In this document: piece by piece, positions 47,995 to 55,342 of the stretch
Position numbering within the stretch: the first letter of the stretch is position 1
Layout: each line of letters opens with the position of its first letter
Assembly (NCBI RefSeq): GCF_000145235.1
Contig: NC_014391.1
Location: forward strand, 6,157,501-6,221,500
Length of the DNA: 64,000 bases
Source of the DNA: Micromonospora aurantiaca ATCC 27029
Lineage (GTDB): Bacteria > Actinomycetota > Actinomycetes > Mycobacteriales > Micromonosporaceae
Reading direction: 5' to 3'
Notes under the pieces: generated by a model
The model's input: the letters and a program-made list of their open reading frames with translations, nothing else
The model's database searches: none
What the model was told of the DNA's origin: nothing
Translations under genes and position numbers: made by a program

Positions 47995-50517
47995 TCAGGG
48001 CACCACTCGCAGGCGCGGCAGCTCCCCCGCGACCACCGTCTCCGGGTCGACCTGGGCGCCGAACCAGGCCTCCAGCCGCTCGTACGGCAGAGGGCGGCTG
48101 AACAGGAATCCCTGGCCGATCTCACAGCCGATGTCCTGGAGCAGCTCCAGCGTCAGCTCGCTCTCCACGCCCTCGGCCACCACCGCCAGGCCGAACTGCT
48201 GCGACAGCGTCACCACCGCGTTGACGATCGCCAGGTCGCCCGGATCGGTCGCCATGCCCTGCACGAACGACCGGTCCACCTTCACCTCGTGCACAGGCAG
48301 CCGGCGCAGTTGCGCCAGCGACGAGTTACCCGTGCCGAAGTCGTCCACCGAGAGGCGGACACCGAGGTCACGCAGGCTGCGCAGGGTGGGTATGGGACGT
48401 TCGGTGCCGTCCAGGACACCCGCCTCGGTGACCTCCAGCGTCAGCCGCTGCGGCGGTACGCCGTACTCGGCCAGCAGGTCGCGTACCAGCGCCGGGAAGT
48501 GCTGGTCGGTGAGCGTACGCGCGGCGAGGTTGACCGCGACGGACAGCGGCTGTTCGCCGTGGCTCCAGTCGCGGCTGCGCCGCAGGCTCTCCCGGAGCAC
48601 GAACTCGGTGAGCCGGCCGAGCTGGCCGGTGTGCTCGGCCACCGCCACGAAGTCGTCCGGGGCGACACTGCCGTGCGCCGGGTGCTCCCACCGGGCCAGG
48701 CACTCCACGCCCACCAGGCGGCGGTCCCGCAACGTGACCTTGGGCTGGAAGTAGACCTCCAGCTCGCCCTCGTCCAGCGCGCGTTGCAGGTCGCCGGCGA
48801 GGCCGAGCCGGCGCAGCGACCGCGACTCCAGCGCCGGGCTGTAGAGCTGCACGCTGCCCGGTACCGACTTGGCCGCGGTGGCGGCCAAGTCGACGCGTTG
48901 CAGCAGCGCCACCGCGTCGCTGCCGTGGTCCGGGTGCACGGCCACCCCGACGACCGTGTCCACGTCCAGGGTGAGCGCGTCGAAGACCATCTCGTCGCGG
49001 ATCTGCTCCCGCAGCTGGGCCGCCAGTTCCAGGGCCGCCTCGGTGCTCTCCAGCCGGAGCGTCACCAGGAACTCGTCACCGCCGGCCCGGCCGACGAGCG
49101 CCGAGGAGGGCGCGCAGGAGCGCAGCCGCTCGGCCACCTCCATGAGCACCTTGTCGCCGGCGGCGTGACCCAGCGACTCGTTCACCTGGCGGAGCCGGTC
49201 CACGTCGAAGAGCAGCAGCGCCACCACCTCACCCGGGGCGCGGATCTTGACCGCCTCCGCCACCGACGAGGTGAGGCGCCGCCGGTTGGGCAGGCCGGTG
49301 AGCGCGTCGTGGTCGGCGTCGTGCCGCAGCCGGTCGACCAGGCGGGAGTTCTCCAGCGCCACAGCGGCGTGCGCGGCGACCGTCTCGAAGACGGGGATGT
49401 CGCCGGGGGCGAAGTGGCCGATGTCGCTGAGCCGGTTGGTCACCTCCAGCGTGCCGATCACGGCCTGGCCGGAGCGCAGCGGCACCACGATGGCGTCCTT
49501 GACCCGCTCCTCCCCCGCGGCCTGCCGCAACGCCGGATCGCCGCCGAGCCAGCGGCCGATCGAGAGGGTACGACCCTTCTTGTGCACCTGCTGGCGCAGG
49601 CTCGCCGGGGTGGGCGCCAGGTCAAGCAGGCCGGGGGTGTCCACCCGGGCGGTGAGCAGCACCTCGGGATGCCGGCCCTGGGCGGGCAGCCAGAGCGTCG
49701 CGTACTCGGCCTGCATCAGCGCGCGTACCCGGTCGAGGAGGATGTCGGCGAGTGACCGCTCGGTGCCGGAGGCGAGAAGGCGGGTGAGCTCGTACATCCC
49801 GGCCAGCGTGCGGTGCTGGCGGAAGAACTGGGAGTAGGAGCGGTAGACCAGGACCAGGCCGCTGAAGAGGGCGGCGAGCAGCAGCGCCGACCACCACGTC
49901 GTCTTCAGGGCGATCAGGACGAGCAGGCCGATCGCCACGTTGATGGCGGCGGTGAGCAGAGCGGTCGGCATGCTGCGCAGCGCGTCCCGCCCGGCCTGCC
50001 AGCCCTGGAGCAGCACGTGCACACCGACCACGCTCACGAGGCTGACCAGCGTGACCACGCAGACGGCGAGGAACAGCGAGCCCCAGGTCCCCGGCCCGAC
50101 ACCGCGCAGCGGCGGCAGCGCCAGGAGTACGAGGCTGGCCAGCGAGGTGGCGGCGGCGGCCTTGGCGACGTTGAACCAGAGCTTCGCCGCGCCGAAGCGG
50201 TGCGAGGCACTCCAGATCAGCACCGAGAGCGTGTAGATCAGTACGACACTCAAGGGCGGCAGGAAGTAGAGCGCCACGATCAGTGGCACCTCGGTGAGCG
50301 TCACGCCCACCGACTGGCGCCGGACGTAGACGTTCAGCACCGCGAAGCTGATCCCCGCCATGACGACGAAGAACACGAAGGCGAGCGGCCACTTGCCGAA
50401 CGGGTGGTCCGCCACCAGGGCGATGCAGGTGCTGAAGACCACCGCCAGCAGCGCCAGAGGGGCGGTGACGAGCCAGGCACGTTCCGTTGACCTACGAGGT
50501 CGGCCCTGGCTTGCCAT
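47995..50517 (-). CDS. Membrane GAF-GGDEF-EAL protein (c-di-GMP synthesis/breakdown)
   Basis: 840 residues. About six or seven membrane helices occupy residues 15-220, a GAF-like sensor domain about 235-390, GGDEF about 400-560 and EAL about 580-825. The cyclase site is intact (G479-G480-D481-E482-F483), but the usual RxxD inhibitory site just upstream is absent (ALVGRAGGDEF). The EAL motif itself reads E605-C-L, with the other phosphodiesterase residues present: NLAAR, LEVTEAG, VDDFGTG, VKVDRS, AEGVE and a Gln in EIGQGF. Both activities are therefore plausible. The start has AGGAGG just upstream. It is followed by tRNA-Thr and preceded by a small peptide gene, so it may share that transcript. 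Confidence 0.9.
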   Translation of the reverse strand: MASQGRPRRSTERAWLVTAPLALLAVVFSTCIALVADHPFGKWPLAFVFFVVMAGISFAVLNVYVRRQSVGVTLTEVPLIVALYFLPPLSVVLIYTLSVLIWSASHRFGAAKLWFNVAKAAAATSLASLVLLALPPLRGVGPGTWGSLFLAVCVVTLVSLVSVVGVHVLLQGWQAGRDALRSMPTALLTAAINVAIGLLVLIALKTTWWSALLLAALFSGLVLVYRSYSQFFRQHRTLAGMYELTRLLASGTERSLADILLDRVRALMQAEYATLWLPAQGRHPEVLLTARVDTPGLLDLAPTPASLRQQVHKKGRTLSIGRWLGGDPALRQAAGEERVKDAIVVPLRSGQAVIGTLEVTNRLSDIGHFAPGDIPVFETVAAHAAVALENSRLVDRLRHDADHDALTGLPNRRRLTSSVAEAVKIRAPGEVVALLLFDVDRLRQVNESLGHAAGDKVLMEVAERLRSCAPSSALVGRAGGDEFLVTLRLESTEAALELAAQLREQIRDEMVFDALTLDVDTVVGVAVHPDHGSDAVALLQRVDLAATAAKSVPGSVQLYSPALESRSLRRLGLAGDLQRALDEGELEVYFQPKVTLRDRRLVGVECLARWEHPAHGSVAPDDFVAVAEHTGQLGRLTEFVLRESLRRSRDWSHGEQPLSVAVNLAARTLTDQHFPALVRDLLAEYGVPPQRLTLEVTEAGVLDGTERPIPTLRSLRDLGVRLSVDDFGTGNSSLAQLRRLPVHEVKVDRSFVQGMATDPGDLAIVNAVVTLSQQFGLAVVAEGVESELTLELLQDIGCEIGQGFLFSRPLPYERLEAWFGAQVDPETVVAGELPRLRVVP

Positions 50518-50567
50518 GCCCCTCCTACCCGAGACGTCGTCCGCCGGCCGGCGGGCGACTCGATGAT

Positions 50568-50705
50568 TCAGCGCGGGGCGTCCATCGTCCAGACGATGTC
50601 GGCGAGTTGCGCGCTACTGGTGCCGGGGAGGATGCCGAAGGCGCCTGCGATGGCGGCGAGCACGAGGAGCGAGCCAAGCAGCCGGCCCAGCGTTCGACCA
50701 GACAT
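50568..50705 (-). CDS. 45-residue secreted or membrane-anchored peptide
   Basis: Begins MSGRTLGRLLGSLLVLAAIA and ends with the polar segment QLADIVWTMDAPR. A basic N-terminus, a 15-residue hydrophobic core and a small-residue cleavage-like site (LPGTSSAQ) form a signal-peptide pattern, leaving a mature part of about 13 residues. AGGAG lies six bases before the ATG. It is preceded by a structured leader and followed 50 bases later by the GGDEF-EAL gene in the same orientation. I do not recognise a family. Small Gly/Ala-leader peptides of this shape exist in actinobacteria, but the function is unknown. Confidence 0.6.
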   Translation of the reverse strand: MSGRTLGRLLGSLLVLAAIAGAFGILPGTSSAQLADIVWTMDAPR

Positions 50706-50714
50706 GATTGCTCC

Positions 50715-50945
50715 TGTCGGGAGATTGCCACAGGGATGGTGAAGGTTTCCCGATCGTGCCACAAGCCTGAGGGGCAGAAAAGCGGAGAGGACCCGCCCAG
50801 CCCGAGTAGCTGTCAGGTTCCGCCGTTCGGCCCGGCCACCCACGACACGCAGCCAGGTCATGGGGGTGAAGGGACGTCAGCCGCTTCGTCCATTGCGGAT
50901 TCCCACCTTCACCCACGAAGGGGATCAAGTCACGCGAAACCCCAC
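50715..50945 (-). promoter_or_regulatory. Structured leader resembling a c-di-AMP (ydaO/yuaA) riboswitch
   Basis: The 422-base region 50706-51127 has no credible gene. On the minus strand it contains GGAACCTGACAGCTACTCGG, which matches the conserved 3' core of ydaO (GAA-C-C-G-CAGCTA), after a small GCC/GGC hairpin, and upstream GATCCCCTTCGTGGGTGAAG resembling the GTGAATC-loop part. The 5' GGGGGACCCA segment and the closing helix P1 are not clear, and the distance between the parts is long. The downstream gene encodes a secreted-type peptide, as is common for this class. Identity is tentative. Confidence 0.42.
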
Positions 50946-51127
50946 ACCACCAACCCTGGGTCGCCCGGCCGGCTCGACCTGGCCGATCCGCCCGGTGGAC
51001 CACCACCGGACCCGCGGGCATTGACCACCATACCTGCCCCTGTCATGAACGCCAGAGGATGATTCGCTCATTCACGCCGGAACCGCTCAGTGGGCTCACC
51101 AGGGGCGTCCAGCGCCTTCGGCGTACG

Positions 51128-51385
51128 TCATCTGAGCATGTCCGTCACGCCGGTGTCCGGATCGACCGCCACGCTGAGCTTGCAGTGCCCCCGGGCTCGG
51201 GTCTCGCCACGGGGGACGAAGTCGACGACCAGCAGGCGCTCGGTTCCGCGGAGTCCTCGCACCTGCGCTTCGTACGGCTCGGAGATCTGCCAGTCGTCGA
51301 TCTGGAACCCGCCTCGGGGCTTGCCGGCGCGCATCCGTCTGGTGAACTCGGCGGTCGCCAGCACCCGAACCTCATCCTGATCCAC
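51128..51385 (-). CDS. Small hypothetical protein
   Basis: 85 residues from a GTG at 51385 with no strong ribosome site (MDQDEVRVLATAEFTRRM at the start). It is mixed alpha/beta with a polar composition, a strand-rich middle (LLVVDFVPRG) and an end DPDTGVTDMLR. No membrane segment, signal peptide or known motif is visible. Third-position G/C is high but less extreme than in the neighbours. It lies downstream of the SRPBCC-like gene, 63 bases away in the same direction. Confidence 0.5.
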   Translation of the reverse strand: MDQDEVRVLATAEFTRRMRAGKPRGGFQIDDWQISEPYEAQVRGLRGTERLLVVDFVPRGETRARGHCKLSVAVDPDTGVTDMLR

Positions 51386-51448
51386 GACCCAGTATCGATC
51401 TACCGGCCCGTCCGCCGGAGGACGCGGCCCGGCGGACCGGTCGCACGG

Positions 51449-51808
51449 CTACTGGCCGAAGGTGTACCGCAGATTCGCGTTGATCAGCTCGTTCAGTCGC
51501 CTACGCAGATGCCCGAGCAGCGAGGGGTCGGGAAGAGGCTCGGCGAGCAGCAGCGTCCACCGAAGCAGAGTGCCTTGATGCCCGTCGGACGCGAGATCGA
51601 AGCGCACCTGCGCGTCGGGTCGCTTCGACCACAGCGATGACCAGACGACCAGGTTCGGGCGTTCGCGGCGCAGGATCTGCGGTCGCTGTTCGTCGTCGAG
51701 CAACCGCAGCCACGGGCGTGCCGGGTCGCGGTCGGGCTCGGTCAGCGCCTCGAAGACGACGGCCGGCGGAGGCGCTTGACCGCGCATGCGGCTGCCCGCT
51801 TCGATCAT
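51449..51808 (-). CDS. SRPBCC-like (START/polyketide cyclase fold) small protein
   Basis: 119 residues. The pattern VVFEALTEPDRDPARPWLRL near the start, a beta-rich middle (NLVVWSSLW, VRFDLASDGHQGTLLRWTLL) and a long C-terminal helix (LLGHLRRRLNELINANLRYT) match small SRPBCC proteins, which bind hydrophobic ligands in a deep cavity. Residues 1-15 are a short polar lead-in; an ATG seven codons downstream is an alternative start. The ligand is unknown. Confidence 0.62.
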   Translation of the reverse strand: MIEAGSRMRGQAPPPAVVFEALTEPDRDPARPWLRLLDDEQRPQILRRERPNLVVWSSLWSKRPDAQVRFDLASDGHQGTLLRWTLLLAEPLPDPSLLGHLRRRLNELINANLRYTFGQ

Positions 51809-51867
51809 GGCTCAGCTTAACGGCGCAAGCCGACAGGGCTGACGAGTGTCGCGGCCTGAACGAGAAT

Positions 51868-51901
51868 GGCCCCGGAGCGCGTTTTCGCAACTCACGGGGC
51901 C
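51868..51901 (-). terminator. Terminator after tRNA-Tyr
   Basis: On the minus strand GGCCCCG (51895-51901) pairs with CGGGGCC (51868-51874), with inner GAG/CTC and GCG/CGC pairs around an AAAA loop. It starts 15 bases after the tRNA. Confidence 0.65.
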
Positions 51902-51915
51902 GTTCTTGCACCTGG

Positions 51916-51996
51916 TGGCGGGTAGAGGATTCGAACCTCTGAAGCTTTCGCGACGGATTTACAGTCCGCTCCCATTGGCCGCTCGGGCAACCCGCC
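51916..51996 (-). tRNA. tRNA-Tyr (anticodon GTA)
   Basis: 81 bases with a long variable arm (class II form usual for bacterial Tyr). Acceptor GGCGGGT/ACCCGCC plus A, D-loop TTGCCCGAGCGGCCAATGG, anticodon loop CTGTAAA with GTA, and TPsiC AGGTTCGAATCCT. A TATCCT -10-like element lies upstream at about 52036-52041 on the minus strand. Confidence 0.97.
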
Positions 51997-52143
51997 AGGG
52001 CACACCACCACGTCGCAACGCGGCGGCGGAAGCAAGGATAGCGGTTGCCCCCGGCACTGCCGCAACCGGGTACCGTCAGGAGGTCCCACGCTGGTCAGCG
52101 CGGGACGGACCAGGACAGACCGCCGGACAGCAGGAGCATGAGC

Positions 52144-52638
52144 ATGGCAGCGAACCCGTCGTTCGACATCGTGAGCAAGGTCGACCGGCAGGAGGTCGAC
52201 AACGCCGTCCGCCAGTCGGAGAAGGAGCTCTCGACGCGGTTCGACTTCCGCGGCACCGGCGCGGAGATCTCCTGGTCGGGCGAGGAGGCGATCAGCCTCC
52301 AGGCGGAGACCGAGGAGCGGGTCCGGGCCGCGCTGGACGTCTTCAAGGAGAAGCTGGTCAAGCGGAACATCTCGCTGAAGTCGCTCGACGCCGGCGAGCC
52401 CCGTCAGTCGGGCAAGATTTTCAAGATCGACGCCAAGGTGGTGCAGGGCATCGACTCGGACAAGGCCAAGGCGATCAGCAAGAAGATCCGCGACGAGGGC
52501 CCGAAGGGCGTGCAGGCGCAGATCCAGGGCGACCAGCTCCGCGTCACCGGCAAGAAGAAGGACGACCTCCAGACCGTCATCGCCCTGCTCAAGGGCGAGG
52601 ACTTCGGTCTGGCGCTCCAGTTCACCAACTACCGGTAG
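52144..52638 (+). CDS. YajQ family protein (nucleotide/c-di-GMP-binding)
   Basis: 164 residues, two ferredoxin-like halves. It starts MAANPSFDIVSKVDRQEVDN. Family blocks are STRFDFRGTGAEISWSGEEA (about 30-49) and SKKIRDEGPKGVQAQIQGDQ with the C-terminal QTVIALLKGEDFGLALQFTN. The ATG at 52144 is preferred over 52138 because AGGAG is seven bases away. Some YajQ proteins bind c-di-GMP and act as transcription coregulators (Xanthomonas); others have no known ligand. It is transcribed away from tRNA-Tyr and ends at a strong terminator. Confidence 0.93.
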   Translation: MAANPSFDIVSKVDRQEVDNAVRQSEKELSTRFDFRGTGAEISWSGEEAISLQAETEERVRAALDVFKEKLVKRNISLKSLDAGEPRQSGKIFKIDAKVVQGIDSDKAKAISKKIRDEGPKGVQAQIQGDQLRVTGKKKDDLQTVIALLKGEDFGLALQFTNYR

Positions 52639-52655
52639 GCACGACGATCGAGTCG

Positions 52656-52688
52656 CGTGGCAGGTGACCGGCATGGTCACCTGCCACG
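52656..52688 (+). terminator. Terminator after the yajQ-like gene
   Basis: A perfect 14-bp stem (52656-52669 with 52675-52688) and five-base loop lies 17 bases after the stop. It is a clear plus-strand terminator without a T-run. Confidence 0.8.
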
Positions 52689-52816
52689 GTGCGGGATCAG
52701 GCATCCGCAGTGGCCGGAACGCGCGGCCTGCATCTCGGCCGCGAACAGCTGCGGTTCCTTCTGCCGTCAGGCGACTTCCTTGGGGTACGGGCCGGTCGTG
52801 CGGTCGGCTGGGAGCC

Positions 52817-54271
52817 ATGACCCCCGCGATGCTTCTCCCCTATCGCCCGGTGCTCGGTCAACCGGTACTGCGCCGGCTGCTGCCCGGTCTCGCGACATCC
52901 GCTCTCGGTGACGGGCTCGCCCTGGTCGCGGTGACGTGGCTGGCTCTGCAACTCGCCCCCGCCGGGCAACGCGGCACGTGGACCGCATTCGCGGTGGCCG
53001 CGTACACGCTGCCGGGGGCGGCCGGCACGCTGCTGCTCGGGCGGTGGCTGGGTGGACGGAGCGGGGCGCAGCTCGCCGGCTGGGACGCGACGGTGCGGGC
53101 CGCCGCGTTGGGGGCGATCCCCGTCGCCCACCTCGCCGGGGTGCTGGACGTCGGTCTCTACGTCGCCCTGCTCGCGGTGTCCTCGCTGCTGCACCCGTGG
53201 GGGTCGGCCGGCCGGTTCACGCTCGTGGCCGAGCTGCTGCCGCAGCGGCACCACCTGGCCGCGAACGCGCTTCTCGGCGTGTTCGGCCAGGCCGCGACGA
53301 TCGTCGGCCCGCCGCTGGCCGGCCTGCTCATCGCCTGGGGCGGCGCGGTGTGGGTGATCGCCGTCGACGCCGCCAGCTTCGCCGTGCTGGCCGTCAGCTA
53401 CCGCCTCGTCGTCCCGGCCGTCCGCCGTGAAGGTGCCGTCCGGCGTGAAGGCGCCCACCATGAGCCCGCCGTCCGCCACCAGGCCGGAGACCAGCACGAG
53501 GACGGAGACCGCCACGAGAACCCGACGGCCGGACCGTCGCGTACGTCGGGATTCCGGATCATCGGGCGGGACCGGTCGCTGCTCGGACTGCTGGCGCTGA
53601 CCTTCGCGTTCTTCTTCCTCTTCGGGCCGTTCTACGTCGCCATGCCGGTGCACGTCACCGACGACCTGCACGCCTCCGCCGGGACGCTCGCGGCCTACTA
53701 CACCGCGTTCGGCGTCGGCTCCCTGCTCGGCGGGCTGCTCACGGGTCACCTGCGCGGACGGCCGCTGCGGACCACGCTCGCCGGCATCGTGGTGCTGTTC
53801 GGCGCCGCGCTGATGCCGCTCGGCCTGGGCGCGCCGGTCGTCCTGTCGCTGCCCGCGTTCGCGCTCGCCGGCCTGGTCTGGGCGCCCTACCAGCCGACCG
53901 CGACGGCGTTGTTCCAGCGCCGCACCGGCACCGTGGACCTCCCCCGTGTGCTGGCGGCCAACGGGGCGGTCACCGTGCTGGCGGTGCCGCTGGGCACGAT
54001 GCTCGGCGGTCCGGCGACCGCCGCGTTCGGGGCACGTCCCACGCTCCTGACGTGCGCGGTGACGATCCTCGCGCTGGGTCTGGTCGCCGCGGTGTCCGCC
54101 GCGCGCCCCGGAGCGCAGAACACAGAGCGGACCGGGCCGGCGGGCCCGCACGACCGGCCCGGCCCACAGACGACAGGCCCGCACGACCGGCCCGGACCGC
54201 AGACGACGGGCCCGCGCGACCGGCCCGGCCGGGTGAAGGCGCCGGATCGGGTACGACCCGGAGCGTCCTGA
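52817..54271 (+). CDS. MFS transporter with His-rich loop and repeat tail
   Basis: 484 residues, about twelve membrane helices in two halves. The central cytoplasmic loop (about 200-240) is unusual: duplicated VRREGA-type units, then HHEPAVRHQAGDQHEDGDRH with many His, Glu and Asp. The C-terminal tail carries two and a half copies of an 11-residue GPHDRPGPQTT unit. The start at the ATG at 52817 has GGGAG close upstream. It resembles drug-efflux type MFS proteins (beginning MTPAMLLPYRPVLGQPVLRR). The substrate is unknown. The His-rich loop could bind metal, but many such loops do not. Confidence 0.85.
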   Translation: MTPAMLLPYRPVLGQPVLRRLLPGLATSALGDGLALVAVTWLALQLAPAGQRGTWTAFAVAAYTLPGAAGTLLLGRWLGGRSGAQLAGWDATVRAAALGAIPVAHLAGVLDVGLYVALLAVSSLLHPWGSAGRFTLVAELLPQRHHLAANALLGVFGQAATIVGPPLAGLLIAWGGAVWVIAVDAASFAVLAVSYRLVVPAVRREGAVRREGAHHEPAVRHQAGDQHEDGDRHENPTAGPSRTSGFRIIGRDRSLLGLLALTFAFFFLFGPFYVAMPVHVTDDLHASAGTLAAYYTAFGVGSLLGGLLTGHLRGRPLRTTLAGIVVLFGAALMPLGLGAPVVLSLPAFALAGLVWAPYQPTATALFQRRTGTVDLPRVLAANGAVTVLAVPLGTMLGGPATAAFGARPTLLTCAVTILALGLVAAVSAARPGAQNTERTGPAGPHDRPGPQTTGPHDRPGPQTTGPRDRPGRVKAPDRVRPGAS

Positions 54272-54336
54272 TCCGGGTGCAACCGCCGGAGCCGCATCGG
54301 GGTGTCGAGTGGTGAGAGCGGACACGGGAGGTGGGC

Positions 54337-54842
54337 ATGGACGGCCCCGAGGACTTCGACGCCTTCTACACGGCGACCGCGCGGCGGGTCGTGCACCACG
54401 TCTACGCCCTCTGCGGCGACCTGGCCGAGGCGCAGGACGTGACGCAGGAGGCGTACGCGCGGGCCTGGCAGCGCTGGTCGACAGTCGGGGCGTACGAGGA
54501 TCCGGAGGGCTGGGTCCGGACGGTGGCCTGGCGCCTGACGGCCAACCGGTGGCGCGGCCTGCGGCGCTGGTTCGCCGCGCGGGCCCGGCTGGGCCGGGAG
54601 ACTCCGACGCCCGGGCCCAACCGGACCGGGTGGCGTTGCTGGCGGCGTTACGGCGACTGCCCGACGCGCAACGGCTGGTCGTCGTCCTGCACCACCTCCA
54701 CGACCTGCCGGTGGCGGAGATCGCCCGGACCACAGGCATGCGGGAGGGGACTGTCAAGTCGTACCTGTCCCGGGGCCGTGCCGCGCTCGCCGTTCTACTG
54801 ACCGACGACAAGGAGGAAGTCGATGTCGGCACGCATTGGTGA
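54337..54842 (+). pseudogene. ECF-type sigma factor split by a one-base frameshift
   Basis: Frame one (ATG at 54337, GGGAGG upstream) encodes region 2: FDAFYTATARRVVHHVYALC, then DLAEAQDVTQEAYARAWQRW and PEGWVRTVAWRLTANRWR. It runs into nonsense after RETPTPGPN. The adjacent frame encodes region 4 from about 54621: PDRVALLAALRRLPDAQRLV, then LHDLPVAEIARTTGMREGTV and KSYLSRGRAAL, ending at 54842. Restoring one C in AACCGG at 54619-54623 would give GPNPDRVALL and one continuous sigma protein of about 168 residues. It is either a real pseudogene or an assembly/sequencing error. It overlaps the start of the next gene. Confidence 0.85.
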
Positions 54843-55338
54843 GGCTCTGCGGGAGTTGGAGCAGGACATGACCGGGCTGCGGCTCAGCCCGGCGGCCGAG
54901 GTGCGCGCACGGGGGCGTGCCAGGAGCCGGCGCCGGGCCGCGGTTCTGGCGGGGGTGGCCGCTGTGACAGTCACCGGCGGTGCCGCGACCATGGCGACGC
55001 TGTCCGGACCGGCGACGCCGATGCCGGCCGGCGGCGGCGCGGCCACCCCGTCCGCCGCGGCGTCGGCCGCGTGTCAGGCCGACCCTCCGGTACGGCTGGA
55101 CGTCGTCTTCCGGCCGGGCGCCGGCACTCCGCAGATCGGGGAGGTCGACTACCGGATCGGGCAGGCGCGCGGGGACACCGGGCTGCGCTGCGGTGGCAGG
55201 ACGGTCGCGGCCCGGCCGGACGGCGACGGCCGGGTCGTCCTGTCGGTGCTGCTCGCGCAGGGTGAGGATCCGGCGCCGATCCGGGCCGCCGTGGAGAAGC
55301 TGCCCGGGGTGGAGCGGGTGGTGACCGCCGGCGGGTGA
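54823..55338 (+). CDS. Putative membrane-anchored partner of the upstream sigma factor
   Basis: 171 residues. N-terminal MSARIGEALRELEQDMTGLR is cytoplasmic and helical, then a basic stretch (RARGRARSRRRA) and one membrane helix (AAVLAGVAAVTVTGGAATMA at about 38-57), then a Pro/Ala linker and an extracellular domain with two Cys (CQAD and RCGG). Its start overlaps the sigma reading frame by 20 bases, an arrangement typical of sigma/anti-sigma pairs. No zinc HxxxCxxC motif is present, so an anti-sigma function is inferred from position only. The tail VEKLPGVERVVTAGG resembles FtsX-type extracellular domains. Confidence 0.7.
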   Translation: MSARIGEALRELEQDMTGLRLSPAAEVRARGRARSRRRAAVLAGVAAVTVTGGAATMATLSGPATPMPAGGGAATPSAAASAACQADPPVRLDVVFRPGAGTPQIGEVDYRIGQARGDTGLRCGGRTVAARPDGDGRVVLSVLLAQGEDPAPIRAAVEKLPGVERVVTAGG

Positions 55339-55342
55339 GCGG

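Noticed and set aside
50706..51021. A 135-codon minus-strand frame (50614-51021) in the peptide leader
   Set aside because: It overlaps the riboswitch-like RNA, has mixed composition and no ribosome site, and its end collides with the 45-residue gene in another frame.
54621..54842. Programmed -1 frameshift in the sigma gene
   Set aside because: No slippery X-XXY-YYZ heptamer or downstream pseudoknot was evident; a one-base deletion or error explains it more simply.
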